The position numbers and the translations under genes are program-made. Positions 8,247-18,619 of a stretch of 64,000 nt of DNA are shown here, one piece after another. The notes beneath the pieces are model-generated. The model worked only from the letters and a program-made list of their open reading frames with translations, did no database searches and was not told the origin of the DNA. Numbering within the stretch: the first letter of the stretch is position 1; every line of letters begins with the position of its first letter. The DNA comes from Nitrincola schmidtii (GTDB lineage Bacteria > Pseudomonadota > Gammaproteobacteria > Pseudomonadales > Balneatricaceae). The DNA lies in NCBI RefSeq assembly GCF_008973715.1, contig NZ_WBOL01000011.1, forward strand, positions 62,001 to 126,000, in the 5' to 3' direction.

Positions 8247-9515
8247 ATGACTTCGCAAAATTGTCTTCAAGCCGATGTGGTAATTAACGGTGCAGGTATG
8301 GTCGGTGGTGCCCTCGCGGTTCTGCTAGCGCAAGCAGGACTCAATGTCGTTGTCCTAGAAGCCCAGGATCAATCGCCGGACATGCTAATAAGTGAATTGC
8401 CATCTCAGCTTGACGCCGGTTATCAGCCGCGAGTTAGCGCACTGACGCTCGCTTCTCAAATAGTTCTTGAACGTGTTGGCGCATGGCAAGCGATGCAGGC
8501 ATGGCGAGTCACGCCTTATGTAGGCATGCAGGTTTGGGATGGGATGGGTTCAGGCAAAATTAGCTTTAACGCTGCCGAATTACATGAACCATATCTAGGG
8601 CACATCGTAGAAAACTCGGTAACCGTGGCAGCTATTTACCAAGCGATGCAGTCCTATGATGAAATTACGCTATTAACCGGTGTGCAGATGACCGCTTTGT
8701 CAGCACCGGATCGTCAGGGTGGGCGAGTGGTTTCCCTGAGTAATCAAGAGCAATGCTATGCACTCGTATTAATTGGGGCGGATGGCGCTGAGTCACGTAC
8801 CCGTCAATTAGCCGGTATTCCTGCTACGGCTTGGGATTATGGTCATCATGCACTTGTCACCACCATCACCACTGAAAAGCCTCATGAATGGCAGTGTTGG
8901 CAGCGTTTTACCGAAGATGGTCCTCTGGCATTTTTACCCTTAGCGGGTGGTGTTGAGGGTCATCAAGTCTCCGTTGTCTGGTCAACGTCCCCAGAGCATG
9001 CTCAGCAGTTGATGTCATTATCGGATGAAGCGTTCTGCCAAGCATTAACCCAAGCATCGGATACTTGCTTGGGTCAGGTGATGACCACGGATCCTCGTCA
9101 TGCCATTAACCTGCGACAACGTCACGCTCATCATTATGTTGAAAGGGGTGTCGCGTTAGCGGGTGATGCTGCACACACTATCCATCCATTAGCGGGTCAA
9201 GGTGTTAATCTGGGCTTTTTAGATGTTGCGGCGTTGGCTGAAGTGCTGATCGATGCATCGGAACAGCAGTTACCTTTAGGGAGTCTAGAGGTTCTTCGCC
9301 GCTATCAACGTCTAAGACGCAGCGATAATCTGCGTATGTCTGCAACCATGGAGCTTTTCCGCAGGCTCTTTGGGGATCGTCCAGCCCCGATTCGGCTACT
9401 CCGTAGCAGTGGCATGAACTTCGTAAACCGTTTATCGCCGGTGAAAAATCATTTGGCCATGATGGCGATGGGGGTTAAGGGGGATTTGCCAAAGTTTGCT
9501 CAGCGAGGTGTTTAG
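8247..9515 (+). CDS. ubiI: UbiH/UbiI/VisC-type FAD-dependent hydroxylase
   Basis: A second 422-residue ubiquinone-pathway flavin monooxygenase paralogous to its upstream neighbour. VVINGAGMVGGALAV near residue 11 is the N-terminal FAD motif, GADGAESRTRQLAGI the DG motif, and GDAAHTIHPLAGQGVNLGF from residue 306 the second FAD motif. By position it should be UbiI (C5 hydroxylase, formerly VisC), but UbiF-like or dual specificity cannot be excluded. I chose ATG 8247 because AAGGA sits 7 nt upstream; the in-frame TTG at 8241 lies too close to it. Confidence 0.85.
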   Translation: MTSQNCLQADVVINGAGMVGGALAVLLAQAGLNVVVLEAQDQSPDMLISELPSQLDAGYQPRVSALTLASQIVLERVGAWQAMQAWRVTPYVGMQVWDGMGSGKISFNAAELHEPYLGHIVENSVTVAAIYQAMQSYDEITLLTGVQMTALSAPDRQGGRVVSLSNQEQCYALVLIGADGAESRTRQLAGIPATAWDYGHHALVTTITTEKPHEWQCWQRFTEDGPLAFLPLAGGVEGHQVSVVWSTSPEHAQQLMSLSDEAFCQALTQASDTCLGQVMTTDPRHAINLRQRHAHHYVERGVALAGDAAHTIHPLAGQGVNLGFLDVAALAEVLIDASEQQLPLGSLEVLRRYQRLRRSDNLRMSATMELFRRLFGDRPAPIRLLRSSGMNFVNRLSPVKNHLAMMAMGVKGDLPKFAQRGV

Positions 9516-9539
9516 TCAGTCAGAGTGTTAACAGAAAGA

Positions 9540-9568
9540 TTGAACTGATCCTCATTTGTCGCTACATT
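9540..9568 (+). promoter_or_regulatory. Probable sigma-70 promoter for gcvTH
   Basis: TTGAAC, a 17-nt spacer and TACATT lie 74-102 nt upstream of gcvT in an otherwise gene-free gap. The leader of about 70 nt shows no glycine-riboswitch-like pair of aptamers. Confidence 0.45.
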
Positions 9569-9641
9569 AGTTTCCCTTTTTTTGCATTCAGGCGCAGTGT
9601 GTCGTCAAAACGCGTGCTGAATGATGCAGAGATAATTTCCT

Positions 9642-10748
9642 ATGGGCAATAAAACAATACTCTATACGCAACACGTCGCCATGGGAGCCAAAATAGTTGA
9701 TTTTGGCGGTTGGGACATGCCACTCCATTACGGTTCTCAGGTAGAAGAGCACCACCGCGTGCGCCAACAAAGCGGTATGTTCGATGTATCACACATGACG
9801 GTCGTCGATGTCACGGGTCCCGATGCGCGTGACTACCTGCGTCGCTTGCTTTGCAATGATGTTGAGCGCCTAAAGCAAAAAGGTAAAGCGTTATACAGTG
9901 CCATGCTGAATGAGCAGGGTGGCGTGATCGATGATTTAATCGTCTATTTGATGACCGAGCCTGGCGTTTCAGGGGAGTGGTATCGTGTAGTTGTCAACTG
10001 CGCTACCCGTGAAAAAGATCTACGCTGGATGTCCGATCAAGTCACCAAAATGGACGTGGCGTTAACAGAACAACCAGACCTTGCAATGATTGCTATTCAA
10101 GGTCCCGAAGCACTGGAACGTGTAAAATCGGTACTAAGCCCATTTCGTCAGAACCTGATAGATCAACTCAATCTTTTTCAAGGTCAAGAGTCTGAAGGTT
10201 GGTTTATCGCTCGCACCGGTTACACCGGAGAAGATGGTCTTGAAATCATGTTACCGGATGATGAAGCCGAGGCTTTTTGGAAAGCCTTGGCTGAAGCAGG
10301 TGTTGCGCCTTGCGGTTTAGGTGCCAGAGATACCTTGCGTTTAGAAGCCGGTATGAATCTATACGGACAGGATATGGATGAAACGGTTAGCCCATTAGTA
10401 TCGAATATGGGCTGGGTCGTGGCGTGGGAACCCAGTGATCGTTTCTTTGTAGGACGCGATCCGCTCGAGGCTGAAAAAGCGGCTGGGGTTACATTCAAGT
10501 TGGTCGGTCTTGCCATGGAAACCGGTAAAGGTGTTTTACGCCATGGTCAAACCGTGGTGATTGATGAAGAAAATCAAGGTTACATTACCAGTGGTGGCTT
10601 TTCGCCGACTCTGGGCTATGCTGTAGCTTTAGCAAGAGTGCCCTTTGCAACAGCTGATGAAGCAGAGGTTGAAATGCGTGGAAAGCGGGTCAAAGTGCGC
10701 GTTGTGAAACCGCCTTTTGTCCGTAACGGTCAAAAAGTCTATTCCTGA
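9642..10748 (+). CDS. gcvT: Glycine cleavage system T protein (aminomethyltransferase)
   Basis: GcvT moves the aminomethyl carbon from the lipoylated H protein to tetrahydrofolate, giving methylene-THF and ammonia. The 368-residue protein has the typical start ([19 protein letters not shown]), FDVSHM, GEVID-region equivalents, the central [14 protein letters not shown] motif and the C-terminal [15 protein letters not shown] motif. It is 15 nt upstream of gcvH. The P protein gene (gcvP) is not in this window, so the complex is completed elsewhere, as is common in Pseudomonas-like genomes. Confidence 0.94.
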   Translation: MGNKTILYTQHVAMGAKIVDFGGWDMPLHYGSQVEEHHRVRQQSGMFDVSHMTVVDVTGPDARDYLRRLLCNDVERLKQKGKALYSAMLNEQGGVIDDLIVYLMTEPGVSGEWYRVVVNCATREKDLRWMSDQVTKMDVALTEQPDLAMIAIQGPEALERVKSVLSPFRQNLIDQLNLFQGQESEGWFIARTGYTGEDGLEIMLPDDEAEAFWKALAEAGVAPCGLGARDTLRLEAGMNLYGQDMDETVSPLVSNMGWVVAWEPSDRFFVGRDPLEAEKAAGVTFKLVGLAMETGKGVLRHGQTVVIDEENQGYITSGGFSPTLGYAVALARVPFATADEAEVEMRGKRVKVRVVKPPFVRNGQKVYS

Positions 10749-10763
10749 AACAGGTAGGAAAAC

Positions 10764-11156
10764 ATGAGCAATATTCCAAACGAACTCCGCTATGTTGCAA
10801 GTCACGAGTGGATCCGCGATGAAGGTGATGGCACCGTAACCATCGGTATTACTGATCACGCGCAGGATCTTTTAGGTGACGTGGTTTTTGTTGAGTTACC
10901 CGAAGTGGGTGATAAAGTGTCTGCCGGTGATGATATTGGCGTGGTTGAATCCGTCAAAGCAGCCTCCGATGTCTATGCCCCCTTAACGGGTGAAGTCGTT
11001 GCGGTGAACGAAGATCTTGAAGATGCGCCTGAATTGGTCAACAGCGATCCTTATGGTGACGGCTGGTTCATTCGCCTTCGTTTGACCGATGCAGATGAAC
11101 TAGAAGACCTTCTCGATGCAGATGGTTATGCAGAACATTGTGAATCTGAAAGCTAA
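10764..11156 (+). CDS. gcvH: Glycine cleavage system H protein
   Basis: The lipoyl carrier that shuttles the aminomethyl group between P, T and L proteins. The 130-residue protein contains [19 protein letters not shown] and the lipoylation motif [15 protein letters not shown] with the modified lysine at K65. The C-terminus ([14 protein letters not shown]) is also typical. It is co-transcribed with gcvT and closed by a strong hairpin terminator 31 nt after its stop. Confidence 0.95.
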   Translation: MSNIPNELRYVASHEWIRDEGDGTVTIGITDHAQDLLGDVVFVELPEVGDKVSAGDDIGVVESVKAASDVYAPLTGEVVAVNEDLEDAPELVNSDPYGDGWFIRLRLTDADELEDLLDADGYAEHCESES

Positions 11157-11186
11157 TCTCTAACAGACTAGTGGAAGAATCTACGT

Positions 11187-11214
11187 ACCCCGGCAACTGC
11201 CGGGGTCGTCTTTA
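11187..11214 (+). terminator. Rho-independent terminator after gcvH
   Basis: CCCCGGC and GCCGGGG (11188-11205, extended by one A-T pair) form a GC-rich stem with an AACT loop, followed by TCGTCTTTATT. It separates gcvTH from rlmI. Confidence 0.75.
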
Positions 11215-11229
11215 TTGGAACCGACCCAA

Positions 11230-12426
11230 ATGAATTTTCAATCTATCACTCTCAATACCGGTTCAGACCGCCGTCTTAAAGCGGGGCATGTGTGGATCTA
11301 CAGTAACGAGATTGATACACAGCAGTCTCCACTGAAGCAGTACGCTGCAGGTGAGCAGGTGATCGTGCAAGATGCCAAAGGCAAGGCGTTAGGTATCGCT
11401 TATTTGAATCCAGCTAATCTGATCTGTGGACGTTTGGTCAGTCGAGATGTGCGCTATCCTCTAGATCGTTCTCTGATCGTACATCGTTTAAAAATCGCGT
11501 TAACGTTGCGCGAAATGCACTTCTCAGCACCCTGCTATCGTCTTGTCTATGGCGAATCCGATGGGCTTCCCGGGTTAGTGATTGATCGCTTCTTCGATAT
11601 TTTTGTAGTACAGATCTCGACTGCGGGTATGGAAGCGGTGCGTGATGAGATCGTCGATGCGCTAAATAAAGTCTTTCAACCACAAGCAATCGTGTTCCGT
11701 AACGATGGCAAAATGCGGGCGATGGAAGGCTTGGAAAGCTATATCGAAGTGCTGCAAGGTGAAGTACCTGAGCTGGCGCCGCTTGAAGAGAATGGCGTTA
11801 AGCTAGTTGCTCCCGTATTAGATGGACAGAAAACAGGTTGGTTTTATGATCATCGTGATAATCGCGCTCGCATGATGCATTTGGTTAAAGGGAAACGTGT
11901 TCTGGATCTGTTCAGCTATGTCGGTGGCTGGGGTGCGCAAGCACTTGCTGCGGGTGCTTCAGAAGTCGTCTGTGTCGATGCATCACAAACCGCCTTAGAT
12001 GTCGCAGCGGAAAATGCACGACTCAATCAAGGTGAAATCCGCTTTAAAGGATTGCGTGGTGACGCCTTTGATATTTGCAAGGCGCTGATTGCTGAGGGTG
12101 AAAAGTTTGATGTGATCATCACCGATCCACCCGCCTTTATTCAGCGCAAAAAAGATATTCGCAATGGCGAGCGTGCCTATGCTCGAATCAATAATTTTGC
12201 CATGCGATTACTGGCGCGAGATGGGGTGCTAATTGCCGGTTCCTGTTCGATGCACTTAACCCGTGAAAGTTTGGTTAACATTCTGCGTGGCAATAGCCGT
12301 GAATTAGATCGAACCGCACAGCTTTTTGTGCAAGGGCATCAAGGAGCGGATCATCCGATTCATCCCGCAATCCCCGAAACGGAATATTTGAAAGCTTGCT
12401 TTATGCGTGTGCTGCCTGCGAGTTAA
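11230..12426 (+). CDS. rlmI: 23S rRNA (cytosine-1962-C5)-methyltransferase RlmI-like
   Basis: A SAM-dependent rRNA methyltransferase of the RlmI/YccW type. Its N-terminal PUA domain begins with GSDRRLKAGHVWIYSNEI. An EEHEE-like middle domain carries YGESDGLPGLVIDRF, and the Rossmann domain has VLDLFSYVGGWGAQALAAGA near residue 223, the TDPPAF motif near 298 and the catalytic-type cysteine in GSCSMHL at C339. From ATG 11230 it has 398 residues, close to the E. coli protein; a TTG at 11215 is in frame but less likely. Assignment to C1962 follows E. coli RlmI. Confidence 0.87.
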   Translation: MNFQSITLNTGSDRRLKAGHVWIYSNEIDTQQSPLKQYAAGEQVIVQDAKGKALGIAYLNPANLICGRLVSRDVRYPLDRSLIVHRLKIALTLREMHFSAPCYRLVYGESDGLPGLVIDRFFDIFVVQISTAGMEAVRDEIVDALNKVFQPQAIVFRNDGKMRAMEGLESYIEVLQGEVPELAPLEENGVKLVAPVLDGQKTGWFYDHRDNRARMMHLVKGKRVLDLFSYVGGWGAQALAAGASEVVCVDASQTALDVAAENARLNQGEIRFKGLRGDAFDICKALIAEGEKFDVIITDPPAFIQRKKDIRNGERAYARINNFAMRLLARDGVLIAGSCSMHLTRESLVNILRGNSRELDRTAQLFVQGHQGADHPIHPAIPETEYLKACFMRVLPAS

Positions 12427-12436
12427 TCAGGCAGCA
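12410..12436. terminator. Stem-loop at the rlmI/HAD convergent junction
   Basis: TGCTGCCTG and CAGGCAGCA form a perfect 9-bp stem with a 9-nt loop that contains the rlmI stop codon. There is no clear T-run on either side, so it may be a weak or bidirectional end signal, or a 3'-protecting hairpin between convergent genes. Confidence 0.4.
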
Positions 12437-12458
12437 GATCAAAAGCATAAACCTAGGA

Positions 12459-13115
12459 CTAGACGCGCAAATCCAGCACCGGCCAGCCGCGAGAGGTAGC
12501 GGTTTCAAGCAGTATGGCGTCAGGGTTGACCGCGACAGGGTAATCGACCACTTCAAGTAGAGGTAGGTCGTTACACGAATCACTGTAGAAATAGCTGTCT
12601 TTTAGACTATGGCCGGTTTCTGCTAGCCACTGGTGTAAACGAGTGACCTTGCCCTCTCTGAAACAGGGGACTCCAGCGGCCTTGCCGGTGTATTCACCGT
12701 CTATCTCTTCAGGGTCGGTGGCTAGCATAGCATCAACACCTAGCTTCTCGGCGATGGGAGCGGTAATGAAGGAGTTAGTGGCGGTGATGATTAGCAAATA
12801 ATCACCCGCTTCACGATGTTTTTTTAGCAAGTCATGAGCAGCTGGCAACATCATCGGCTCAATAACCGTCTGCATAAACTTTTGGTGAAGCGCATTCAGT
12901 TGACTACGAGGAAACGTTTTTAGTGGCTGCAGAACAAAAGTCAAAAATTCATTGATATCCAATGTTCCTTGTTTGTATTGCTCATAAAAATGATCGTTCG
13001 CATTACGATATTGCTGGCGATCAACTAGACCTTCATTGCATAAAAACTCTCCCCAAGCATGGTCGCTATCACCGTGTAGCAGGGTGTTATCCAAATCAAA
13101 AATAGCCAGTCTCAC
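12459..13115 (-). CDS. HAD-IB family hydrolase (phosphoserine phosphatase-like)
   Basis: A 218-residue HAD phosphatase. FDLDNTLLHGDSD at residues 6-18 is motif I with nucleophile D7 and acid/base D9. ITATNSF is motif II, the lysine near LHQWLAETGHSLKDS fits motif III, and YFYSDSCNDLPLLE is motif IV. Subfamily IB includes SerB, but substrates vary and I do not assign serine biosynthesis. A homologue next to rppH-ptsP is familiar from Pseudomonas. The start is placed at GTG 13115 because AGGAG lies 7 nt upstream; a TTG at 13133 is in frame but lies upstream of that ribosome site. Confidence 0.83.
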   Translation of the reverse strand: MRLAIFDLDNTLLHGDSDHAWGEFLCNEGLVDRQQYRNANDHFYEQYKQGTLDINEFLTFVLQPLKTFPRSQLNALHQKFMQTVIEPMMLPAAHDLLKKHREAGDYLLIITATNSFITAPIAEKLGVDAMLATDPEEIDGEYTGKAAGVPCFREGKVTRLHQWLAETGHSLKDSYFYSDSCNDLPLLEVVDYPVAVNPDAILLETATSRGWPVLDLRV

Positions 13116-13268
13116 GCAGTCGCTCCTATTCAAGGGTTGTCATGTTTTTGAAAGATCATTAGCTTAGTCTCTGCAATCTAGTCGTGCAATGTATGAAATG
13201 GCTATTTGAACTAAGTCGTATCTGTGGAACAATAAAAACTATTAGAAAGATAACTTAGGTAGTCGAGT

Positions 13269-13751
13269 GTGATAGATTCAGAAGGTTTTAGGCCCAATGT
13301 CGGCATCATTCTGGTGAATTCGCTCGGCCAAGTGCTATGGGCACGCAGAGTGGGGCAGGATGCATGGCAGTTTCCTCAAGGGGGTATTCATGAAGATGAA
13401 AGCCCAGAAGAGGCAATGTATCGAGAATTAAAAGAAGAGATAGGTTTACTGCCAAAAGATGTCGAGTTGCTGGCAGTCACCCGCGGTTGGTTGCGTTATC
13501 GGTTACCGAAACGCATGATTCGTCGTCATTCGTTACCTATGTGCGTAGGCCAGAAACAAAAATGGTTTCTGTTGCGTATGTTAAGCCATGACAGTGCCGT
13601 GCGGATCGATCAAAGCGCCAAGCCAGAGTTTGATGGGTGGCAGTGGGTTAGCTATTGGTATCCATTAGGGCAGGTAGTCTCTTTTAAACGAGAAGTGTAT
13701 CGTAAAGCGATGAAAGAGCTTTCCCCAAAATTAGTTAAAGTGTTGCCTTAA
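13269..13751 (+). CDS. rppH: RNA pyrophosphohydrolase RppH
   Basis: RppH removes pyrophosphate from the 5' end of mRNAs and so starts RNase E-dependent decay. The 160-residue protein begins with the family sequence [21 protein letters not shown] complete Nudix box ([20 protein letters not shown], 38-57, then IGL) supplies the metal-binding glutamates. The start is GTG. It lies 30 nt upstream of ptsP, the conserved rppH-ptsP pair, and is divergent from the HAD gene. Confidence 0.95.
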   Translation: MIDSEGFRPNVGIILVNSLGQVLWARRVGQDAWQFPQGGIHEDESPEEAMYRELKEEIGLLPKDVELLAVTRGWLRYRLPKRMIRRHSLPMCVGQKQKWFLLRMLSHDSAVRIDQSAKPEFDGWQWVSYWYPLGQVVSFKREVYRKAMKELSPKLVKVLP

Positions 13752-13781
13752 TGTTGGTCGACAGGAATTCAACCGAGTGAG

Positions 13782-16091
13782 ATGGCTATGAGTATTCTAA
13801 AAGTACTGCGACAGATCGTTCAGGATGTAAGCACTGCGCCTGATCTGAATGCTGTGTTAGCCATCACGGTTGGTCGAGTACAAAAAGCGATGCAAACAGA
13901 AGTCTGTTCGGTGTTTCTACACAATCAGGACACGGCTCGTTATGTGTTGCGCGCCACTCATGGTTTGAATCCAGAAGCCGTGGGTAAGGTAAGTCTGTCT
14001 CCAGATGAGGGGATCGTCGGCTTAGTGGCCAAACGTGCGGAGCCCATCAACTTAGAAGATGCTTTTATGCATCCTTCATTCCACTACATCGATGCTATTG
14101 GTGAGGATCTATTTCATGCCTTCTTAGGTGTACCGATCATGCACCAGCGAAAAGTATTGGGTGTGTTGGTGGTACAACAAAGAGACAAACGTCGTTTCGA
14201 TGAGAGTGAAGAAGCCTTCTTAGTAACCTTGTCGGCTCAGCTAGCCGGCATTATCGCTCATGCTCATGCAACCGGCTCTATGCAGACGGAATCTTTAGAT
14301 GGTGCACCCAGTGAAATTCGCAAGGATATTCGCTATGACGGTGTTGCTGCCGCGTCTGGGGTTGTCATCGGTGAGATAGTTGTTGCTTCGATTCCCGCCG
14401 ATTTAGACAGTGTTGTCGATCGAGATGCCGAAGATATTGAACAAGAAAAAGCGGACCTGAAACGTGCCCTTGTCGCGGTTAGAAAAGATATTAGCGAGGT
14501 TTCCAAAAACCTAGCGGGTCGTATCAGTAAAGATGAAAATGCGCTGTTTGATGTGTATCTGCGCATGCTGGATGACAATGCGTTACCCAGTGAAATCTAT
14601 GCAAAAATAGATCAAGGCAGTTGGGCACAAGGGGCTTTGCGTGAAGTCATTTTAGAGCACGTTCGCACTTTTGCCGCAATGGATGACCCGTACTTAAGTG
14701 AGCGCTCAACCGATATTAAAGACTTAGGGAAGCGCATTTTACAGCATCTTCAAGAGGATATGGGCGATCGCCAAACTGTCTACCCGGAAAATGCAGTGTT
14801 ATTGGCAGATGAATTAACCCCCGCGATGCTCGGTTTGGTACCGGACGGTAAGCTATCCGGCTTAATTTCGGTAACCGGTTCGGGTAACTCTCACGCTGCC
14901 ATTTTGGCACGATCCATGGGCATTCCTACCGTCATGGGCGTAGTTGATCTGCCCTTCCGCCGTTTAGAAGGTGAGCGCGTCATCGTTGATGGTTACAGTG
15001 GACGCATCTATGTGAACCCATCGACAGAGTTAGTTCAGGCATTCAGTCGAATAGTGATCGATGAACAGATTGTTGCCGATGAACTAAAAGAGTTGCGCGA
15101 TTTACCCGCTATTACGAAAGATGGCTATCGTTTACCCTTATGGGTGAATACAGGCTTGGCTGCTGACGTGGGGCGATCACTAGAGCAGGGGGCTGAAGGG
15201 ATAGGTCTATATCGAACGGAAATCCCTTTTATGATTCGGGATTCCTTCCCAAGTGAGCAGGAGCAGATTGAAAGCTACCGAACTCAACTAGAAGCCTTTG
15301 CGCCACGTCCGGTTACCATGAGAACGCTGGATATAGGCGGAGATAAGGCACTTCCCTATTTTCCTATTGAAGAGGAAAACCCCTCACTGGGATGGCGCGG
15401 TATTCGAGTCACATTGGATCATCCTGAAATTTTCATGGTACAAGTCAGAGCGATGTTAAGAGCTTCTGAAGGGTTGGATAATCTTCGTATTATGTTACCC
15501 ATGGTGACCAGCGTTAGTGAAGTAGAAGAAGCCCTTCGACAAATCGACAGAGCGTTAGCTGAGCTTAAAGAAGAAGGCTATAAGATCAAAAAACCACCGG
15601 TTGGAGTGATGATTGAAGTGCCTGCAGCGGTATACCAAACGCGTCGTTTTGCGCGTTTGGTCGACTTTATTTCAGTCGGCTCCAATGATTTAACTCAGTA
15701 TCTATTAGCCGTTGATCGAAACAATCCAAGAGTCGCGGGTCTATATGCCAGCTATCACCCTGCGGTACTGAAAGCGCTAGATTTTATCGTCCATGAAGCA
15801 CACAAAGAGCGGAAACATGTTTCCATTTGTGGTGAAATCGCAGCTGATCCCGGTGGTGCGTTGTTATTGATGGCGATGGGATATGACGTGTTATCGGTGA
15901 ATGCGAATAACCTACCTAAAATTAAGTACGCGATACGCAATGTTAGTTTTTCGCGTGCTAGGCAGCTTCTTCTTTCGGTTCGATCTTTACACGATGCCGA
16001 AGAGATACATCAAGAGTTACGACAATCATTGAAAGCATTTGGTTTGTCTCGACTTACCCGTCCTATGATTCCTGAACAAAAAAAACACTGA
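13782..16091 (+). CDS. ptsP: Phosphoenolpyruvate-protein phosphotransferase PtsP (EI-Ntr)
   Basis: Enzyme I of the nitrogen-related PTS; it takes phosphate from PEP and passes it to NPr and then EIIA-Ntr, a regulatory relay rather than sugar transport. Of 769 residues, about 17-160 form a GAF domain (EVCSVFLHNQD, FLGVPIMHQRKVLGVLVVQQ). The rest is enzyme I, with the phosphorylated histidine H371 in GSGNSHAAILARSMGIPTVM, TEIPFMIRDSFPSEQEQ, and catalytic C683 in ICGEIAADPGG. Length and domains match PtsP of E. coli and Pseudomonas. It shares an operon with rppH and is 15 nt from the next gene. Confidence 0.95.
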   Translation: MAMSILKVLRQIVQDVSTAPDLNAVLAITVGRVQKAMQTEVCSVFLHNQDTARYVLRATHGLNPEAVGKVSLSPDEGIVGLVAKRAEPINLEDAFMHPSFHYIDAIGEDLFHAFLGVPIMHQRKVLGVLVVQQRDKRRFDESEEAFLVTLSAQLAGIIAHAHATGSMQTESLDGAPSEIRKDIRYDGVAAASGVVIGEIVVASIPADLDSVVDRDAEDIEQEKADLKRALVAVRKDISEVSKNLAGRISKDENALFDVYLRMLDDNALPSEIYAKIDQGSWAQGALREVILEHVRTFAAMDDPYLSERSTDIKDLGKRILQHLQEDMGDRQTVYPENAVLLADELTPAMLGLVPDGKLSGLISVTGSGNSHAAILARSMGIPTVMGVVDLPFRRLEGERVIVDGYSGRIYVNPSTELVQAFSRIVIDEQIVADELKELRDLPAITKDGYRLPLWVNTGLAADVGRSLEQGAEGIGLYRTEIPFMIRDSFPSEQEQIESYRTQLEAFAPRPVTMRTLDIGGDKALPYFPIEEENPSLGWRGIRVTLDHPEIFMVQVRAMLRASEGLDNLRIMLPMVTSVSEVEEALRQIDRALAELKEEGYKIKKPPVGVMIEVPAAVYQTRRFARLVDFISVGSNDLTQYLLAVDRNNPRVAGLYASYHPAVLKALDFIVHEAHKERKHVSICGEIAADPGGALLLMAMGYDVLSVNANNLPKIKYAIRNVSFSRARQLLLSVRSLHDAEEIHQELRQSLKAFGLSRLTRPMIPEQKKH

Positions 16092-16106
16092 TGTGAGACT
16101 CCCTCA

Positions 16107-16904
16107 ATGTTAATGACATTGTTACTTTATCTAGTATTAGGTGCCTTTGCGGGCGTGGCTGCTGGCCTGTTTGGTATTGGCGGCGGCTTATTAATTGTTC
16201 CTGTGTTGATTTTTACCTTCACTCTACAGGGAGTCCCTGTTGACGTCTTGACACATATGGCGGTTGCGACCTCGTTAGCAACCATCTTAGTGACCTCGAT
16301 CAGCTCCGTTAGAGCCCATCACAAGCGCGGTGCAGTAAGCTGGGATCTATTCAAGCCACTCGCGGTCGGTATTCTGTTTGGCGCGGTTCTTGGCGTGAAT
16401 ACAGCCATTATGCTGCCAGGACATGTGTTGCAGATCATTTTCGGTGTATTCGCCCTCTCTGTGGCCATCCAGATGGGATTTAACCTGCAACCCCCTCAAA
16501 GCCCATCAGCGCCGAGTAAAAAAGAACTAGGAGCAGCCGGCGGTATTATTGGCTGGGCATCAACCATCTTTGGTATTGGTGGCGGTACCTTAACCGTGCC
16601 TTATCTAAGCTGGCGTCGACAAGAGATGCGTATCGCGGTGGCAACCTCAGCTGCTTGTGGTTTACCCATCGCTTTGATGGGAACCCTGACGAATCTCTGG
16701 GTAGGTTGGCAAAAAGCAGATCTGCCCGAGTGGACCCTAGGTTATATATACTTACCGGCCTTTATTGGCATTATTATCACCAGTACGCCCTGTGCAAAAC
16801 TTGGTGCTCGCTGGGCGCATAGTTTGCCTCAGCCGTTATTGAAAAAATTCTTTGCGGTCTTCCTGTTGCTGGTGGGTCTGCGTTTTTTACTTAGCAATCT
16901 TTAG
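16107..16904 (+). CDS. TSUP family membrane transporter (TauE/SafE)
   Basis: A 265-residue membrane protein with about eight helices. The repeated [15 protein letters not shown] and [17 protein letters not shown] segments, one in each half, are the signature of the TauE/SafE (DUF81) family, which exports sulfite, sulfonates or related anions. A homologue between ptsP and lgt is familiar from pseudomonads. Substrate is not assignable. It is 15 nt after ptsP and 10 nt before lgt, so all three are probably co-transcribed. Confidence 0.87.
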   Translation: MLMTLLLYLVLGAFAGVAAGLFGIGGGLLIVPVLIFTFTLQGVPVDVLTHMAVATSLATILVTSISSVRAHHKRGAVSWDLFKPLAVGILFGAVLGVNTAIMLPGHVLQIIFGVFALSVAIQMGFNLQPPQSPSAPSKKELGAAGGIIGWASTIFGIGGGTLTVPYLSWRRQEMRIAVATSAACGLPIALMGTLTNLWVGWQKADLPEWTLGYIYLPAFIGIIITSTPCAKLGARWAHSLPQPLLKKFFAVFLLLVGLRFLLSNL

Positions 16905-16914
16905 TGGTGTCACT

Positions 16915-17706
16915 ATGTGGGAACACGCGATTAATCCAGTCGCTCTTAACCTAGGATTTATTCAAATTCATTGGTACGGTTTAATGTATGTGGTCGGTTT
17001 CGGAGCCGCTTGGTGGCTTGGGAATCGTCGTGCATCTCAACCCAATTCCGGCTGGACGGAACAGCAAGTAGCTGATCTGATATTCTGGGGTGCGATAGGC
17101 GTTGTTCTGGGTGGTCGAGCAGGCTATGTGCTTTTTTACAACTTCTCTTATTTCTTGCAGGACCCGCTATGGCTATTTGCTGTTTGGGAAGGGGGGATGT
17201 CGTTTCACGGTGGTCTGTTGGGCGTTGTCATAACGCTGCTGGTTTTCTCTAGTCGCTATCACAAGAATCTCTTCGATATGGGCGATTTCGTTGCTCCATT
17301 GATCCCTATAGGACTAGGTGCGGGTCGTTTAGGTAACTTTATCGGTGGAGAGTTGTGGGGTAGGCCTACCGATCAAAGCTGGGGTGTGATCTTCCCTTAT
17401 GCCAACGATGGACTAGCGCGACATCCTTCGCAGCTCTATCAAATGGTGTTGGAAGGCATCGTTTTATTTACGCTGCTTTGGTGGTTTTCGTCTAAACCTA
17501 GACCGCGAATGGCAGTTTCTGGGCTATTCTTGTTGCTTTATGGCAGCTTTCGTTCGCTGGTGGAGTTCTTTCGCGAACCCGATTCACAACTGGGCTTTAT
17601 CGCCTTTGACTGGCTCACTATGGGGCAAGTGCTTTCTTTGCCGATGATGCTGATCGGTGCTTTTATGTTGCTATGGGCCTACCGAAAGCCGCAAAATAGA
17701 CATTAA
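16915..17706 (+). CDS. lgt: Prolipoprotein diacylglyceryl transferase
   Basis: Lgt attaches diacylglycerol to the lipobox cysteine of prolipoproteins in the inner membrane. The 263-residue protein has seven hydrophobic helices, [12 protein letters not shown] at the start, the essential-type histidine H98 in [10 protein letters not shown], and the Lgt signature [21 protein letters not shown] 16915 is chosen because the protein then starts [14 protein letters not shown] like its homologues; reading further upstream would run into the preceding transporter gene. It clusters with thyA and folA as in relatives. The pilP product later in the window is a likely substrate. Confidence 0.95.
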   Translation: MWEHAINPVALNLGFIQIHWYGLMYVVGFGAAWWLGNRRASQPNSGWTEQQVADLIFWGAIGVVLGGRAGYVLFYNFSYFLQDPLWLFAVWEGGMSFHGGLLGVVITLLVFSSRYHKNLFDMGDFVAPLIPIGLGAGRLGNFIGGELWGRPTDQSWGVIFPYANDGLARHPSQLYQMVLEGIVLFTLLWWFSSKPRPRMAVSGLFLLLYGSFRSLVEFFREPDSQLGFIAFDWLTMGQVLSLPMMLIGAFMLLWAYRKPQNRH

Positions 17707-17768
17707 TAAAGTTTGTTAAAGCTGAATTCTGGAAATACAGCGCCGAAGGTTTCAGGAGTCTTAGGGTA

Positions 17769-18611
17769 ATGCGCCAATATTTAGATTTAATGCGAGATAT
17801 CCGTGATAACGGAGTGGATAAAGGAGATCGCACCGGTACTGGGACGCGTTCAGTTTTTGGTCGTCAGCTTCGCTTTGATCTTCAGGAAGGTTTTCCATTA
17901 CTGACCACTAAAAAGGTTCATTTAAAATCGATTATCTATGAGTTGTTGTGGTTTCTATCTGGTAGTACCAATAATCAATGGTTGACCGAACGAGGTGTCA
18001 CCATTTGGAATGAATGGGCGCTAGAAGATGGTGATTTAGGCCCGGTTTATGGCAAGCAGTGGCGCTCATGGGCGTGTCCTGATGGTAGTACTGTGGATCA
18101 AATTTCACAGTTAGTTGAAATGATTCGTACTAAACCTAACTCGCGCCGTTTGATTGTTTCAGGTTGGAATCCAGCCGATCTACCTGATGAAACTTTAAGT
18201 CCGCAAGAAAACGTTCGTCGTGGAAAGGCAGCCCTGCCGCCCTGTCATACCCTGTTTCAGTTTTATGTGGCAGAAGGTCGCTTAAGTTGTCAGTTGTATC
18301 AGCGCAGCGCCGACTACTTTTTAGGCGTGCCGTTCAATATCGCCTCATATTCTTTGCTAACCATGATGCTGGCGCAGCAGTGTGATTTAGAGCCCGGTGA
18401 CTTTGTGCATACCTTTGGTGATGTTCACCTTTACAGTAATCATCTAAACGATCCTGCCATCGTTGAAGAGCAGCTATCACGCACCCCCAGAGCCTTACCG
18501 CAAATGAAAATTTTGCGTAAACCAGAGTCCATCTTCGACTATCGATATGAAGATTTTGAGTTGGTTGGCTATGATCCACAACCCGTTATTCGTGCGCCCA
18601 TCGCGATTTAG
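17769..18611 (+). CDS. thyA: Thymidylate synthase
   Basis: ThyA methylates dUMP to dTMP with methylene-THF, leaving dihydrofolate for FolA to recycle. The 280-residue protein has the start [39 protein letters not shown], and the active-site cysteine C159 in [40 protein letters not shown] is the conserved nucleotide-binding segment. It is about 16 residues longer than the E. coli enzyme because of an insert ([14 protein letters not shown]) just before the catalytic cysteine. folA follows after 8 nt. Confidence 0.96.
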   Translation: MRQYLDLMRDIRDNGVDKGDRTGTGTRSVFGRQLRFDLQEGFPLLTTKKVHLKSIIYELLWFLSGSTNNQWLTERGVTIWNEWALEDGDLGPVYGKQWRSWACPDGSTVDQISQLVEMIRTKPNSRRLIVSGWNPADLPDETLSPQENVRRGKAALPPCHTLFQFYVAEGRLSCQLYQRSADYFLGVPFNIASYSLLTMMLAQQCDLEPGDFVHTFGDVHLYSNHLNDPAIVEEQLSRTPRALPQMKILRKPESIFDYRYEDFELVGYDPQPVIRAPIAI

Positions 18612-18619
18612 AGGAACTC

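Noticed and set aside
9516..9641. Glycine riboswitch upstream of gcvT
   Set aside because: The 126-nt gap shows no tandem aptamer structure and is too short for the usual two-aptamer element plus expression platform.
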